Positions 28,966 to 37,373 are shown, counted from the stretch's first letter. The stretch is 39,167 nt of DNA from Curtobacterium sp. 'Ferrero' (GCF_002412165.1 NZ_NXIA01000023.1:1-39167); one strand, 5' to 3'. Numbers and translations: made by a program. The notes: generated by a model not told the origin, from the letters alone.

Positions 28966-30684
28966 CTACTGCGCGATGTTGGCCGTCACCGCGTCGATGT
29001 AGGCGGCCCGCTCCTCGCGCGAGTGCGGACGCCCGGGGACGCCCGGCCGCTGCTCCCACGGGAACGGACCCGCCTCGTGCCGGTACTCGATGCCCATCGC
29101 CTCGAGCCGGGCGGTGTGCTCGGCGAGGCGCCCGCGGAACTCGGCGGCGTCGCGGGGGCGGGTCACGTCGGCCGACCACAGGGCCTCGGCGAGGGCCGCG
29201 ACCCGCGGGAACAGCTGGTAGTCGAGCTTGCGGGCGGTGTCGACGTGCTCCGTCCACATGTTGCCCTGACCGCCGACGACGTGGGCACGCTCGTCGTCGG
29301 TGAGACCGGACGGGACCGGGTCGAACGCGAAGACGTCGTCGACCGACAGGACGATCGACACCGGGATGGGCTCGGTCGGCAGGTCGCTCTGCCGGTAGTC
29401 CAGGTAGACCTGGTCGTCGGGCGCCGAGATGACGTCGTGCCCGCGCTTGGCCGCCGTGCGGGCGCCGGTGAGGCCGCGCCACGACAGGACGGTCGCCGAG
29501 GACGACAGCGTGCCGCCCTCGAGGATCTCGTCCCACCCGAACGCGCGCCGCCCGTGTGACTCGACGTGCGCGGCGAGCCGGCCGATGATCCACGCCTGGA
29601 GCTGCTCCTCGTCCGCCAGGCCGAGCTCCCGGATGCGCTCCTGCGTGCGGGGGTCGTGCTGCCACTGCACCTTCGGGCACTCGTCGCCGCCGATGCCGAT
29701 GTACGGGCTCGGGAAGAGCGCGACGACCTCGTCGAGGACGTCCTGGAAGAAGGCGATCGTCGACTCCTCTGCGTTCAGGACGTCCTCGGCGATGCCCCAC
29801 TCGGTCCACACTTCGACCGGCTCGTCCGGGTGCACGCCCAGTTCCGGGTAGGCGGCCAGTGCTGCGCGCACGTGTCCGGGCGTCTCGATCTCGGGCACGA
29901 CCGTCACGAACCGGTCGGCGGCGTACGCGACGATCTCGCGGATGTCGTCCTGCGTGTAGTACCCGCCGTGCGGGCGTCCGTCGAACGCTGCGGGCCGCAG
30001 CACGCCGTCGTCGTCCAGGACGTGCGCGCCGACCTGCGACTCACGACGCCACGAGCCGACCTCGGTGAGCCGTGGGTACTTCCGGATCTCGATGCGCCAG
30101 CCCTGATCCTCCGTCAGGTGGAAGTGCAGGCGGTTGATGCGGTGCGCGGCGAGCTGGTCGACGACGCGCATGACCTCGTGCTTCGTCCGGAAGTGACGGC
30201 AGACGTCGAGCATCACGCCGCGCCAGGCGAACGCCGGGGCGTCCTCGACCACGGTGGCCGCGACCGTCCACGGTCCCGTGCCGACGCGTCCGTGCCGGTA
30301 CACGTCGGCGGGCAGGGACTGCAGCAGTGCCTGCACGCCGTAGAACACGCCGGCGGCAGACCCCCCGACGATCTCGATCCGCGCGGGGGAGACCGTGAGG
30401 CGGAAGGCCTCGCTGCGGTCGTCCGGTGCGGTCGAGGGGCCGGACGGCAGCCCCTCGGCAGCGGCGTCGCCGGCGACCCGGAGCGCGATGACGTCGTCCC
30501 CCTCGTGACGCTCCGTGTCGCGCACCGGCAGGCCCGTCGAGCCGCGCAGGGTCTGCTGCAGGTACAGTCGCACCGACTCCGTCTGCGCGTCGGCGGCGAT
30601 GCGTGTCGACGGGGTGAGCTCGAAGGCGCCGGGACCCGCTTCGGAGCGGCGCGGGCGGGGGATCAGCATGTCGGGGTCCACCAT
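28966..30684 (-). CDS. Beta-N-acetylhexosaminidase, glycoside hydrolase family 20
   Basis: The protein has 572 residues. It removes terminal N-acetylglucosamine or N-acetylgalactosamine by substrate-assisted catalysis. There is no signal peptide, so it probably cleaves imported oligosaccharides. An N-terminal GH20b domain (about 1-150) precedes the barrel, which starts AFAWRGVMLDVCRHF. NRLHFHLTEDQGWRIEI, the catalytic pair D334-E335 in GIGGDECPK and GGQGNMWTEH are all present. The ATG at 30684 is chosen; GTG at 30681 or ATG at 30669 are possible. The divergent ROK gene starts only about 30 nt away, so the two must share control elements. Confidence 0.93.
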   Translation of the reverse strand: MVDPDMLIPRPRRSEAGPGAFELTPSTRIAADAQTESVRLYLQQTLRGSTGLPVRDTERHEGDDVIALRVAGDAAAEGLPSGPSTAPDDRSEAFRLTVSPARIEIVGGSAAGVFYGVQALLQSLPADVYRHGRVGTGPWTVAATVVEDAPAFAWRGVMLDVCRHFRTKHEVMRVVDQLAAHRINRLHFHLTEDQGWRIEIRKYPRLTEVGSWRRESQVGAHVLDDDGVLRPAAFDGRPHGGYYTQDDIREIVAYAADRFVTVVPEIETPGHVRAALAAYPELGVHPDEPVEVWTEWGIAEDVLNAEESTIAFFQDVLDEVVALFPSPYIGIGGDECPKVQWQHDPRTQERIRELGLADEEQLQAWIIGRLAAHVESHGRRAFGWDEILEGGTLSSSATVLSWRGLTGARTAAKRGHDVISAPDDQVYLDYRQSDLPTEPIPVSIVLSVDDVFAFDPVPSGLTDDERAHVVGGQGNMWTEHVDTARKLDYQLFPRVAALAEALWSADVTRPRDAAEFRGRLAEHTARLEAMGIEYRHEAGPFPWEQRPGVPGRPHSREERAAYIDAVTANIAQ

Positions 30685-30705
30685 TCCTCAATGGTCTTTC
30701 GTAAT
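30680..30705. promoter_or_regulatory. Shared operator region between GH20 and ROK genes
   Basis: The dyad ACCATT-CCTC-AATGGT (30680-30695) overlaps the start codon of the GH20 gene. Next to it is CTTTCGTAA (30697-30705), which also occurs in the control region of the sugar ABC operon. The gap between the two starts is so short that the start regions must overlap the control sites. Confidence 0.45.
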
Positions 30706-30714
30706 ATGGAGGCT

Positions 30715-31878
30715 ATGGCCGTGCAGGAGATCGTGTCAACGCCCGACGGGACCGCCACCCCCGGCGCCGTCCTCGGGACGAACCCCGGCGTGCTCCGGAT
30801 GATCAACTCCCGGGCCATCCTCGACGAGCTCCTCCGTGACGACGCCTCACGCACCGTCACCGAGCTCGGCCGGGCCGTGGGGCTGTCCCGTCCGACGGTG
30901 GAGGCCGCGCTCGCCGACCTGGTCGACGAGGGCTGGGTGGTCGAGGCCGAGGCGATCGCGACACCGAACAAGGCCGGACGCCGCGCCAAGCGGTTCACCG
31001 TCGACGCCTCTGCGGGCGCCGTGCTCGGGGTCGACCTCGGACTGCACGGCATCGTCGGGCTGCGGGCCGACCTGCGCGGGGTCACGACCGCCCGGGTCGA
31101 GGAGCACTACGCCGACCTCACCTCGGCCGACCAGGCGTGGGCGAGCGTGCAGGACGTCGTGCGTCGGCTCACCGACGGCGTCGACACGGACCGGGTCCTC
31201 GCGGCGACGTTCGGCGTCCCCGCCGTCGTCGACCGGTCCGGCGCGATCGACTACACGGTGGCGGCGCCGCAGTGGGTCGAGTCGCGGGTCCCCGGTCGGA
31301 TCCAGGACCTCTTCCCCGGCGCCGCGACCTTCTTCGACAACGACGCGAAGCTCGCCGCCACGGCCGAGGCGATGTGGGGGCGCTTCCGCGGGGTCGAGGA
31401 CGCGCTCTACCTGGTCATGGGACGGCAGATCGGCGCGTCCTCCATCGTGGGCGGCGCGCTCGCGCGCGGTGCGCGGGGCGCAGCCGGTGAGGTCGGCGGC
31501 CTGGCGTCGACCGGCTGGCCCACCGCGCCGGCCCGACTGGAGGCACGGATCGCCTCGGGCACGGACGTCGAGTCCGTCTTCGTCGCGGCCGGGCAGGGCG
31601 ACGCCGCAGCCGTCGACGTCGTCCGCGCGTTCGCGGCCGACGTCTCGCCCGGTGTCGTGCAGCTCGTCACGACGCTCGACCCGGAGGTGGTCGTCGTCGG
31701 GGGCGAGGTGCTGCCCGCGGCGGGCGTGTTCGCCGAGGCGCTCGCCGAGGTCGTCGTCCCGCAGCTCCGGCACCCCGTCGAGGTCACGCCGTCGACGGTC
31801 GGGCGGGACGCCGTGGCGCGGGGCGCCCTCGCGCGGTCGTTGCGCCACGTGCGGACCGCGCACATGGGTCTCGCCTGA
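30715..31878 (+). CDS. ROK-family transcriptional regulator
   Basis: The protein has 387 residues. The winged helix-turn-helix (about 30-95) has RTVTELGRAVGLSRPTVEAALADLVDEGWV. The ROK sugar-binding domain begins VLGVDLGL near residue 104. The usual ExGH and CXCGXXGCLE zinc motif is degraded: E259 remains, but the His is replaced by Gly262 and the cysteines are missing, so it is unlikely to be a sugar kinase. The ATG at 30715 was chosen with GGAGG close upstream; GTG at 30721 and ATGs at 30706 and 30691 are alternatives. It probably controls the divergent GH20 gene, and perhaps the ABC operon. Confidence 0.88.
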   Translation: MAVQEIVSTPDGTATPGAVLGTNPGVLRMINSRAILDELLRDDASRTVTELGRAVGLSRPTVEAALADLVDEGWVVEAEAIATPNKAGRRAKRFTVDASAGAVLGVDLGLHGIVGLRADLRGVTTARVEEHYADLTSADQAWASVQDVVRRLTDGVDTDRVLAATFGVPAVVDRSGAIDYTVAAPQWVESRVPGRIQDLFPGAATFFDNDAKLAATAEAMWGRFRGVEDALYLVMGRQIGASSIVGGALARGARGAAGEVGGLASTGWPTAPARLEARIASGTDVESVFVAAGQGDAAAVDVVRAFAADVSPGVVQLVTTLDPEVVVVGGEVLPAAGVFAEALAEVVVPQLRHPVEVTPSTVGRDAVARGALARSLRHVRTAHMGLA

Positions 31879-31962
31879 CGGTCGCACCCCGACCCGGCAC
31901 GTCACGGCTGACGTCCAGGAGTCGTGCCGGAGCCTGACAGGCCGCTCAGGGAACATCGAGGC

Positions 31963-32658
31963 ATGACGACTGCCCTCGCCGCCGCTCCCGACTCCGAGAT
32001 GGGTGGGCTGTCCGGGCTCGTCCTCCGCCTGATCGACGCGCTCGGCGAATGGGGCGTGGCGCTCATGCTGTTCGTCGAGACGGTGTTCCCGCCGATCCCG
32101 TCCGAGGTGATCTTGCCGCTCGCGGGCTTCCTCGCCGGAGCCGGCCAGATGAACCTCGTGCTCGTGCTCGTGCTCTCGACGCTCGGCTCGTACCTCGGGG
32201 CCCTCGTGCTCTACTGGCTCGGTGCAGCCGTCGGCTTCGAGCGGACCGTCCGCCTGCTCGGCAAGCTTCCCCTCGTCGACGAGGACGACTTCCGCAAGGC
32301 AGCGGCCTGGTTCCACCGACACGGCCGGAGCGCGGTGTTCTTCGGCCGGTTCGTGCCGATCGTGCGGAGCCTCATCTCGCTGCCGGCCGGAGCGGACCGG
32401 ATGCACCTCGGGACGTTCTCGCTGTTCACGATCATCGCGAGCGGGATCTGGAACGCGGGGCTCGTGCTCCTCGGTGCGGCGTTCGGCACGCAGTACGAGC
32501 GGGTCGAGCAGTACACGGAGTGGATCGACCGGGTCCTGTACGTCGCGATCGCCGCCGTCGCGGTGACCTTCGTCGTGCGCCGGGTGCGTCGGATCCGCGC
32601 CGAGCGGGCCCTCCGGGGAGCCCGCGGCCGCCGTCGCGCGACGGCGGCCGAGGACTGA
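31963..32658 (+). CDS. DedA family membrane protein
   Basis: The protein has 231 residues. DedA/VTT proteins are inner-membrane proteins linked to lipid-carrier flipping and membrane homeostasis. The family pattern is clear: FVETVFPPIPSEVILPLAGFLAG near the N-terminus, GSYLGALVLYWLG, FFGRFVPIVRSLISLPAGADRM and a basic C-terminal tail (RRVRRIRAERALRGARGRRR). The ATG at 31963 was chosen because the upstream codons look non-coding. No obvious operon partner exists. Confidence 0.9.
   Translation: MTTALAAAPDSEMGGLSGLVLRLIDALGEWGVALMLFVETVFPPIPSEVILPLAGFLAGAGQMNLVLVLVLSTLGSYLGALVLYWLGAAVGFERTVRLLGKLPLVDEDDFRKAAAWFHRHGRSAVFFGRFVPIVRSLISLPAGADRMHLGTFSLFTIIASGIWNAGLVLLGAAFGTQYERVEQYTEWIDRVLYVAIAAVAVTFVVRRVRRIRAERALRGARGRRRATAAED
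32625..32650. terminator. Palindrome overlapping the end of the dedA-like gene
   Basis: A perfect 26-nt palindrome (13-nt arms, no loop base) lies within the last codons of the DedA gene, ending 5 nt before its stop codon. The convergent DUF2945 gene ends 33 nt after the DedA stop codon. It may terminate both, at the cost of constraining the Arg/Ala-rich C-terminus. Confidence 0.55.
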
Positions 32659-32690
32659 CGGTCAGGCCCCGAGAGCAGGCCTCAGAGCGG

Positions 32691-32894
32691 TCAGGCCTTC
32701 GACAGGGCCGACTCCTTGTGGGCGGCCTTGTTGCCCGACTTCTCGGACTCCACGATCCAGTACGGGTCGTCGTCGGTGGGCCTGAAGTCCTGCCCCTCGA
32801 ACGTGAAGTCCTTCGTCTTCTTCTCGACCAGCTTGCCGGTCGTCTTCCCCTGCGAGGTGTTCCAGTGCACCTCGTCGCCCTTCGACAGCGCCAT
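32691..32894 (-). CDS. DUF2945 (Hva1/Tudor-like) small protein
   Basis: The protein has 67 residues. It matches the small family written as DUF2945 or hypervirulence-associated Tudor-like: KGDEVHWNTSQGKTTGKLVEKKTKDFTFEGQDF and a polar, Lys-rich C-terminus. A strong AAGGAGG lies upstream of the ATG. The biochemical role is unknown. It stands alone between convergent and divergent neighbours. Confidence 0.8.
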   Translation of the reverse strand: MALSKGDEVHWNTSQGKTTGKLVEKKTKDFTFEGQDFRPTDDDPYWIVESEKSGNKAAHKESALSKA

Positions 32895-33022
32895 CGTGTC
32901 CTCCTTGCGCGTGAACGCTCATCCGTTGCAGGACTGCCTACACCCCCGCATCCCGCGTGGACACAGGGAAGCAGGGGGCATCACGATGTCGTAACGGGGC
33001 CGCGGACCCGCATGCGGACGCG

Positions 33023-33028
33023 TAGCCT
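33023..33028 (+). promoter_or_regulatory. -10 box of the kinase gene
   Basis: TAGCCT fits TANNNT about 63 nt upstream of the ATG. No clear -35 box is seen. Confidence 0.4.
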
Positions 33029-33090
33029 AGGGCTCGAGTCACCCAGACGGCAACCGCCGTTCCTCCCGGCTCCCGACGGAACGACGTGCA

Positions 33091-34146
33091 ATGACCCTGC
33101 TGGACAGCGCGAGAGCCGACACGGTCCTCGCCGGTCGGTACCGGCTCGTCCGCCTGATCGGCACCGGCGGCATGGGGTCCGTGTACGAGGCCCGTGACGA
33201 GCACACCTACCGCGCGGTCGCGGTCAAGCTGTTCGCCACGCCCGACTCGATGACCACGGCCGACCGGGTCCGCCAGGAGCGCGAGATCCGGTTGCTCAGC
33301 ATGCTGTCGCACCCGGGGCTCGTCCCGCTGTACGACGCCGGCACGCACGAGTTCGAGGACGGTCCGCACCGGTTCATCGTGATGGAGCTGATCAAGGACA
33401 CGACCCTGCTCCGCCGGCTCGCGAGCGGCCCGCTGCACAACTACGAGGTCGCCGACCTCGGGGCACAGCTCGCCGACGCCCTCGCGTACGTGCACTCGCG
33501 CGGGATCGTCCACCGCGACGTGAAGCCGGCCAACATCCTCATCAACGACGAGGGGTCGTCCGGGTTCACGCGCACCGTCAAGCTCACCGACTTCGGGGTG
33601 GCGCACTTCGTCGACGGGTCGCGTCTGACGAACGACGGGACGATCATCGGGACCGCCGCGTACCTCAGCCCCGAGCAGGTGGCGGGGGAACCCATCGGCT
33701 TCGCGACCGACGTCTACTCGCTCGGCCTCGTGCTGCTCGAGGCGCTCACCGGCAAGCAGGAGTACTCGGGAACGCTGATCGAGGCGGCACTCGCCCGGCT
33801 CCGGCGTGACCCCGAGGTGCCGGACGGTGTCGCGCGCGAGTGGCGGGACCTGCTCACCCGGATGACCGATCGCGATCCCGAGAAGCGTCCGACGGCGGTG
33901 GCCGTGGCGAACGCGCTGCGCGGCGGATCGACCCAGATCACGGGGCCGCTGCCGCTCGGACCGGACCGCAACCGCCACAAGCACGCGCACAAGCTCCACC
34001 GCGCGGCCCACCGCCACGCCAAGCGCGGCACGTTCGACCTCAAGCGGCGGTGGCGTCGGCGCAACGTCCTGCTCGGGTCGTTCGCCGCGTTCGGCCTGCT
34101 CGCCGCGTGCGCGGCGTCGTACCTGGCGGGCGTCGTCCTGCACTGA
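33091..34146 (+). CDS. Membrane Ser/Thr protein kinase (PknB-type catalytic domain)
   Basis: The protein has 351 residues. The Hanks-type kinase domain (about 15-280) has GTGGMGSVYEA, catalytic Lys46 in VAVK, HRDVKPANIL with D143, DFG with D167, and the activation segment GTAAYLSPEQV. After the domain comes a His/Arg/Lys-rich stretch (about 293-312, six His in 14 residues), a basic patch KRRWRRRN and one membrane helix (about 325-348) with almost nothing outside. PASTA or other sensor domains are absent. It stands alone; no phosphatase or FHA gene is adjacent, so the targets are unknown. Confidence 0.92.
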   Translation: MTLLDSARADTVLAGRYRLVRLIGTGGMGSVYEARDEHTYRAVAVKLFATPDSMTTADRVRQEREIRLLSMLSHPGLVPLYDAGTHEFEDGPHRFIVMELIKDTTLLRRLASGPLHNYEVADLGAQLADALAYVHSRGIVHRDVKPANILINDEGSSGFTRTVKLTDFGVAHFVDGSRLTNDGTIIGTAAYLSPEQVAGEPIGFATDVYSLGLVLLEALTGKQEYSGTLIEAALARLRRDPEVPDGVAREWRDLLTRMTDRDPEKRPTAVAVANALRGGSTQITGPLPLGPDRNRHKHAHKLHRAAHRHAKRGTFDLKRRWRRRNVLLGSFAAFGLLAACAASYLAGVVLH

Positions 34147-34190
34147 TCGGGTCGGCACCGATCGGGTGCGACCCCGACGGTCGGCACTGG

Positions 34191-34196
34191 CAGGAT
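34191..34196 (+). promoter_or_regulatory. -10 box of trpF (leaderless start)
   Basis: CAGGAT lies 7 nt before the ATG at 34204. The same arrangement is found before the HAD gene and the AEC transporter gene. Confidence 0.5.
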
Positions 34197-34203
34197 GGAC
34201 GGC

Positions 34204-34827
34204 ATGACCGACCAGCGCTGGATCAAGATCTGCGGCCTCTCCACCCCCGAGACGGTCGACGCGGCCGTGGATGCCGGTGCCGACGCGGTCGGGTTCGTGT
34301 TCGCCGCGGGAAGCCCGCGGACGGTGACGGCCGACCTCGCGAAGGAGCTCGTCGAGCGCGTGCCCGAGGGCATCGACGCCGTGGGGGTCTTCCGCGACCA
34401 GCAGATCGACGAGGTGGTCGGCATCGCGTCGGCCGTCGGGCTCACGACCCTGCAGCTGCACGGGGGCGAGGCCGCGTCCGACTTCGCCCGGGCACGGGAC
34501 GCCGGCTTCTTCACGATCCGCGCCGTCGCTGCCGACGACTACCTGCGCGAGACCGAGGCACAGCGGGCCGCGTTCGACCACGACCTCCTGCTGCTCGACG
34601 CCGCCGTGCCGGGCAGCGGCCGACTCGTCGAACCGTCGACCCTCGCCGGCAAGGTCGACGAGGCGTGGATCCTGGCGGGCGGGCTGACGCCGGCGAACGT
34701 GGTCACCGCGGTCGAGGCGCTCGACCCCGACGGTGTCGACGTGTCCAGCGGGGTGGAGTCCGAGCGGGGCGTGAAGGACGCAGCGAAGATCCGCGCGTTC
34801 GTCGAGGCGGTCCGCAGCATCCCCTGA
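34204..34827 (+). CDS. trpF: Phosphoribosylanthranilate isomerase
   Basis: The protein has 207 residues. It carries out the Amadori isomerisation of phosphoribosylanthranilate in tryptophan synthesis. Conserved features are WIKICGLS (catalytic Cys10), GFVFAAGSPRTVT, LQLHGGE, LLLDAAVPGSG (D132, general acid) and ILAGGLTPANV, then GVDVSSGVES. The ATG at 34204 fits a leaderless mRNA; an ATG at 34195 would overlap the -10 box. It is separated from other trp genes. Confidence 0.93.
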   Translation: MTDQRWIKICGLSTPETVDAAVDAGADAVGFVFAAGSPRTVTADLAKELVERVPEGIDAVGVFRDQQIDEVVGIASAVGLTTLQLHGGEAASDFARARDAGFFTIRAVAADDYLRETEAQRAAFDHDLLLLDAAVPGSGRLVEPSTLAGKVDEAWILAGGLTPANVVTAVEALDPDGVDVSSGVESERGVKDAAKIRAFVEAVRSIP

Positions 34828-34840
34828 GCCGCTGCTCCGC

Positions 34841-34872
34841 GCCTCCCGTCCGTCCCGCCGGAGCGACGGACG
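34841..34872. repeat. Family 2 hairpin, degenerate, after trpF
   Basis: The arms CGTCCGTC (34847-34854) and GACGGACG (34865-34872) pair around a 10-nt loop. The left flank extends to GCCTCCCGTCCGTC as in the palindrome after fruA, but the right flank has lost the matching GGGAGGC. It lies between convergent genes and may terminate both. Confidence 0.55.
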
Positions 34873-34890
34873 CGCCGCGACGCCCGCGCG

Positions 34891-35649
34891 TCAGCGCAGT
34901 GTCGGGATCAGCTCCGTGAGGAACGTGTTCGTGTCCTCCCAGCCCTCCACGGCGTGGCAGGGGACGCCGAGGGCCTTGACGGGGTAGTCGTTGCCCTCCG
35001 GGTCGAGCCGGTCCCCGACGAAGAGCATGTCGTCGAGCGCGATGCCCGTCAGCTCGGCGAGTCGACGCATGCCGTACGCCTTGTCGATGCCCTTGCGGGT
35101 GATGTCGATGCTCGTCGAGCCGCCGGAGCGGACCTCGAGGTCGGGGAGCTGCTCCTGCACCAGGCGGCGGAGGTGGTCCTTCTTCTCGCCCGTCGGGTCC
35201 CACTGCTTCTTGACGTCGACCGGAGCGGTCTGCCCGAGCGCCGAGAAGGTGATCTGGGAGCCGCGGTCCTCGAGGATGTCGCCCCAGGTCCGTGCCTCCC
35301 AGTAGCCGGCCTGCTTCGCCTGCTCCTCGACGGCGGCGAGCGCGCGGGACTTCTCGTCGGCCGTGAGGTCCTCGGCGTACTGCAGCGCCCACTCGCCCGC
35401 CTGCCAGCGGTAGTACCGCGTGCCGCAGGTCGGGAGGAGGTGGAGGTCGTCGAGCGTCAGGCCCTCGCGGTGCCGGAGGGGTGCGACGAGCTGCTGTTCG
35501 AACTGGTGGAAGTTGCCGCCGGAGATCACCGCGACGGGCACGACCTCGAGCAGGGACGCGAAGGTCTCGAGCATGGCGGGGTCGAGCGGCGACTTCGACG
35601 GGGCGAGGGTGTCGTCCAGGTCGAAGGCGACGAGGCGGGGCGTGGTCAT
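34891..35649 (-). CDS. HAD-superfamily phosphatase (HAD-IIB, phosphomannomutase-like)
   Basis: The protein has 252 residues. The HAD signature FDLDDTLAPSK has nucleophile D10 and D12. VISGG is motif II. The C2-type cap follows, then RKGIDKAYGMRRL and GDRLDPEGNDYPVKALG (motif IV). The layout is that of the eukaryotic phosphomannomutase/sucrose-phosphatase branch, so the substrate is probably a sugar phosphate. The ATG at 35649 lies 6 nt after CAGGAT, suggesting a leaderless mRNA. Confidence 0.85.
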   Translation of the reverse strand: MTTPRLVAFDLDDTLAPSKSPLDPAMLETFASLLEVVPVAVISGGNFHQFEQQLVAPLRHREGLTLDDLHLLPTCGTRYYRWQAGEWALQYAEDLTADEKSRALAAVEEQAKQAGYWEARTWGDILEDRGSQITFSALGQTAPVDVKKQWDPTGEKKDHLRRLVQEQLPDLEVRSGGSTSIDITRKGIDKAYGMRRLAELTGIALDDMLFVGDRLDPEGNDYPVKALGVPCHAVEGWEDTNTFLTELIPTLR

Positions 35650-35744
35650 GCTCCGATCCTGCCAGAGCGCGACCGGCCGCACCCGGGAGCGACGTCCGAC
35701 GGCGACGTCCGCGGTGGTGCGGGCGCCGCCGTCGGACGGGCGGG

Positions 35745-36332
35745 TCACTCCTTGACGAGCACGACCTCGTCGAGCGGGAGACGCGTCCGGGGAGCGACCT
35801 CGCGCTCCGCGGCCTTCTCGTCGAGCTGCGACGGGTCCGCGACGGTGCCGACGGCGGTGACGGTGAACGGCAGGAAGCGCTCGGACAGCCCGAACGCGGC
35901 ACGCAACCCCTCGACGTCGATGCCCGCCATCTGGTGCACGTGCAGCCCCTCGGCGTGTGCCTGGACGGTCAGGGCGGCGAGCGACTGGCCGAGGTCGTAC
36001 TCGGCGTACCGGAGCTCCTCGCCGGCCTCGTTCACCGTCTCCACGATGCCGACGACCAGGGCGCTCGCGCGGAACGCCCACGCGGCGTTGAAGCCGAGCA
36101 GGTTGTCGTTGATCTTCCGGAACGTCTCGGTGCCGCGGCGGCCGGCGACGAAGCGGCGCGGCTGCAGGTTCATGGCGGACGGTGCCCAGCGGGCGGCCTC
36201 GAGGACGGCGTCGAAGGAGGCGTCCGAGAGGGTGGCGGTCTCGTCGTAGGAGCGTGGGCTCCAGCGCTCCTCGAGGAGCGGCACGAGGGGCTGGCTGGCG
36301 TCGGTCGAACGGGTGAGCGTCTGCGAGGTCAT
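35745..36332 (-). CDS. Nitroreductase family FMN oxidoreductase
   Basis: The protein has 195 residues. It is an FMN-dependent NAD(P)H oxidoreductase acting on nitro compounds, quinones or similar. The phosphate-binding RWSPRSYD and AARWAPSAMNLQPRRFV are typical. QSLAALTVQAHAEGLHVHQMAGID is the family core. The ATG at 36332 was chosen as the first start in the conserved part; no ribosome binding site is visible. It is divergent from the transporter gene, about 80 nt away. Confidence 0.88.
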   Translation of the reverse strand: MTSQTLTRSTDASQPLVPLLEERWSPRSYDETATLSDASFDAVLEAARWAPSAMNLQPRRFVAGRRGTETFRKINDNLLGFNAAWAFRASALVVGIVETVNEAGEELRYAEYDLGQSLAALTVQAHAEGLHVHQMAGIDVEGLRAAFGLSERFLPFTVTAVGTVADPSQLDEKAAEREVAPRTRLPLDEVVLVKE

Positions 36333-36413
36333 GCCGCGTGCAACGACGGTCGGGTCGTCCGCATTTCCCACCTGTACGAGGTCACACGGAACCGGGGTGC
36401 CAGGATGGGACCG

Positions 36414-37337
36414 ATGGGTGGCGTCTTGACCGGGTTCGCGATCATCGGCGCGATCATCGCCGCCGGGTACGTCGTGGGACGCACGGGGCTGCTCGGACCA
36501 CACGCGCAGTTCGTGATGAGCCGGCTCGCGTTCTTCGTGCTGATGCCGTGCCTGCTGTTCCACACGATCGCCACGGCCGACATCGCCGCCGTGGTGTCCC
36601 CGGTGCTCTGGGTGTCGCTCGTCAGCGCCCTGGTCGTCGCGCTCCTCGCCGCCGTGGTGTTCCGGGTGGTCCTGCGGCGACCGCTGGCGACCACGACGGT
36701 CGGAGCGCTGGCGTCGAGCTACGTGAACGCGAACAACATCGGCCTGCCGGTCGCGGTGTACGTGCTCGGTCAGGCCACCGCGGTCGTGCCGGTGATCCTG
36801 CTGCAGCTCGTCGTGCTCGCCCCGGTCGCGCTCACGGTGCTCGACACCGCCACCTCCGGGTCCGGCAGCTGGCCCCGACGGATCGCCGGGCCGTTCCGCA
36901 ACCCGATCATCATCGCGTCGCTCGTCGGACTCCTCTGCTCGGCGCTGCACGTCGAGCTGCCGCAGCCCGTGCTCGAGCCGTTCTCGCTCGTCGGCGCCGC
37001 GGCAGTGCCGGTCGTGCTGCTGTCGTTCGGCCTCGGACTGCACGGGTCCGCTCCGCTGCGCGACCCCGCCATCCGGACCGACGTCGTGGTGGCGTCCGTG
37101 CTGAAGCTCCTGGTGATGCCCGCCGTGGCGTTCGTGGTGGCCCGGTCCGTGTTCGGCCTGGGCGCCGAGCACGTGTTCGTCCTGACCACGCTCGCGGCGC
37201 TGCCGTCGGCGCAGAACGTGTTCAACTACGCGCAGCGGTACGGGGCGGCGGTGCCGGTGGCGCGTGACGTCGTGCTCGTCTCGACCGTCGGGTCGGTGCC
37301 GGTCCTCGTCGCGATCGCCGCGCTGCTGCACCCCTAG
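36414..37337 (+). CDS. AEC family transporter (auxin efflux carrier-like)
   Basis: The protein has 307 residues with about ten membrane helices arranged as two five-helix bundles. AEC proteins carry organic acids or similar small molecules across the inner membrane; the substrate is unknown here. Recognisable family stretches are LASSYVNANNIGLPVAVYVLG and TTLAALPSAQNVFNYAQRYG, which surround the conserved Asn/Pro crossover motifs. The ATG at 36414 lies 7 nt after CAGGAT (36401-36406), suggesting a leaderless mRNA; ATG at 36405 is an alternative. Confidence 0.88.
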   Translation: MGGVLTGFAIIGAIIAAGYVVGRTGLLGPHAQFVMSRLAFFVLMPCLLFHTIATADIAAVVSPVLWVSLVSALVVALLAAVVFRVVLRRPLATTTVGALASSYVNANNIGLPVAVYVLGQATAVVPVILLQLVVLAPVALTVLDTATSGSGSWPRRIAGPFRNPIIIASLVGLLCSALHVELPQPVLEPFSLVGAAAVPVVLLSFGLGLHGSAPLRDPAIRTDVVVASVLKLLVMPAVAFVVARSVFGLGAEHVFVLTTLAALPSAQNVFNYAQRYGAAVPVARDVVLVSTVGSVPVLVAIAALLHP

Positions 37338-37373
37338 GTGCGCGCTGCGCGGTGCCGGTGGCGACGGCGCGGC

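Noticed and set aside
34890..36081. Extended HAD protein starting upstream of 35649
   Set aside because: The added N-terminus overlaps the nitroreductase gene and has random Arg-rich composition; the HAD motif begins just after the ATG at 35649.
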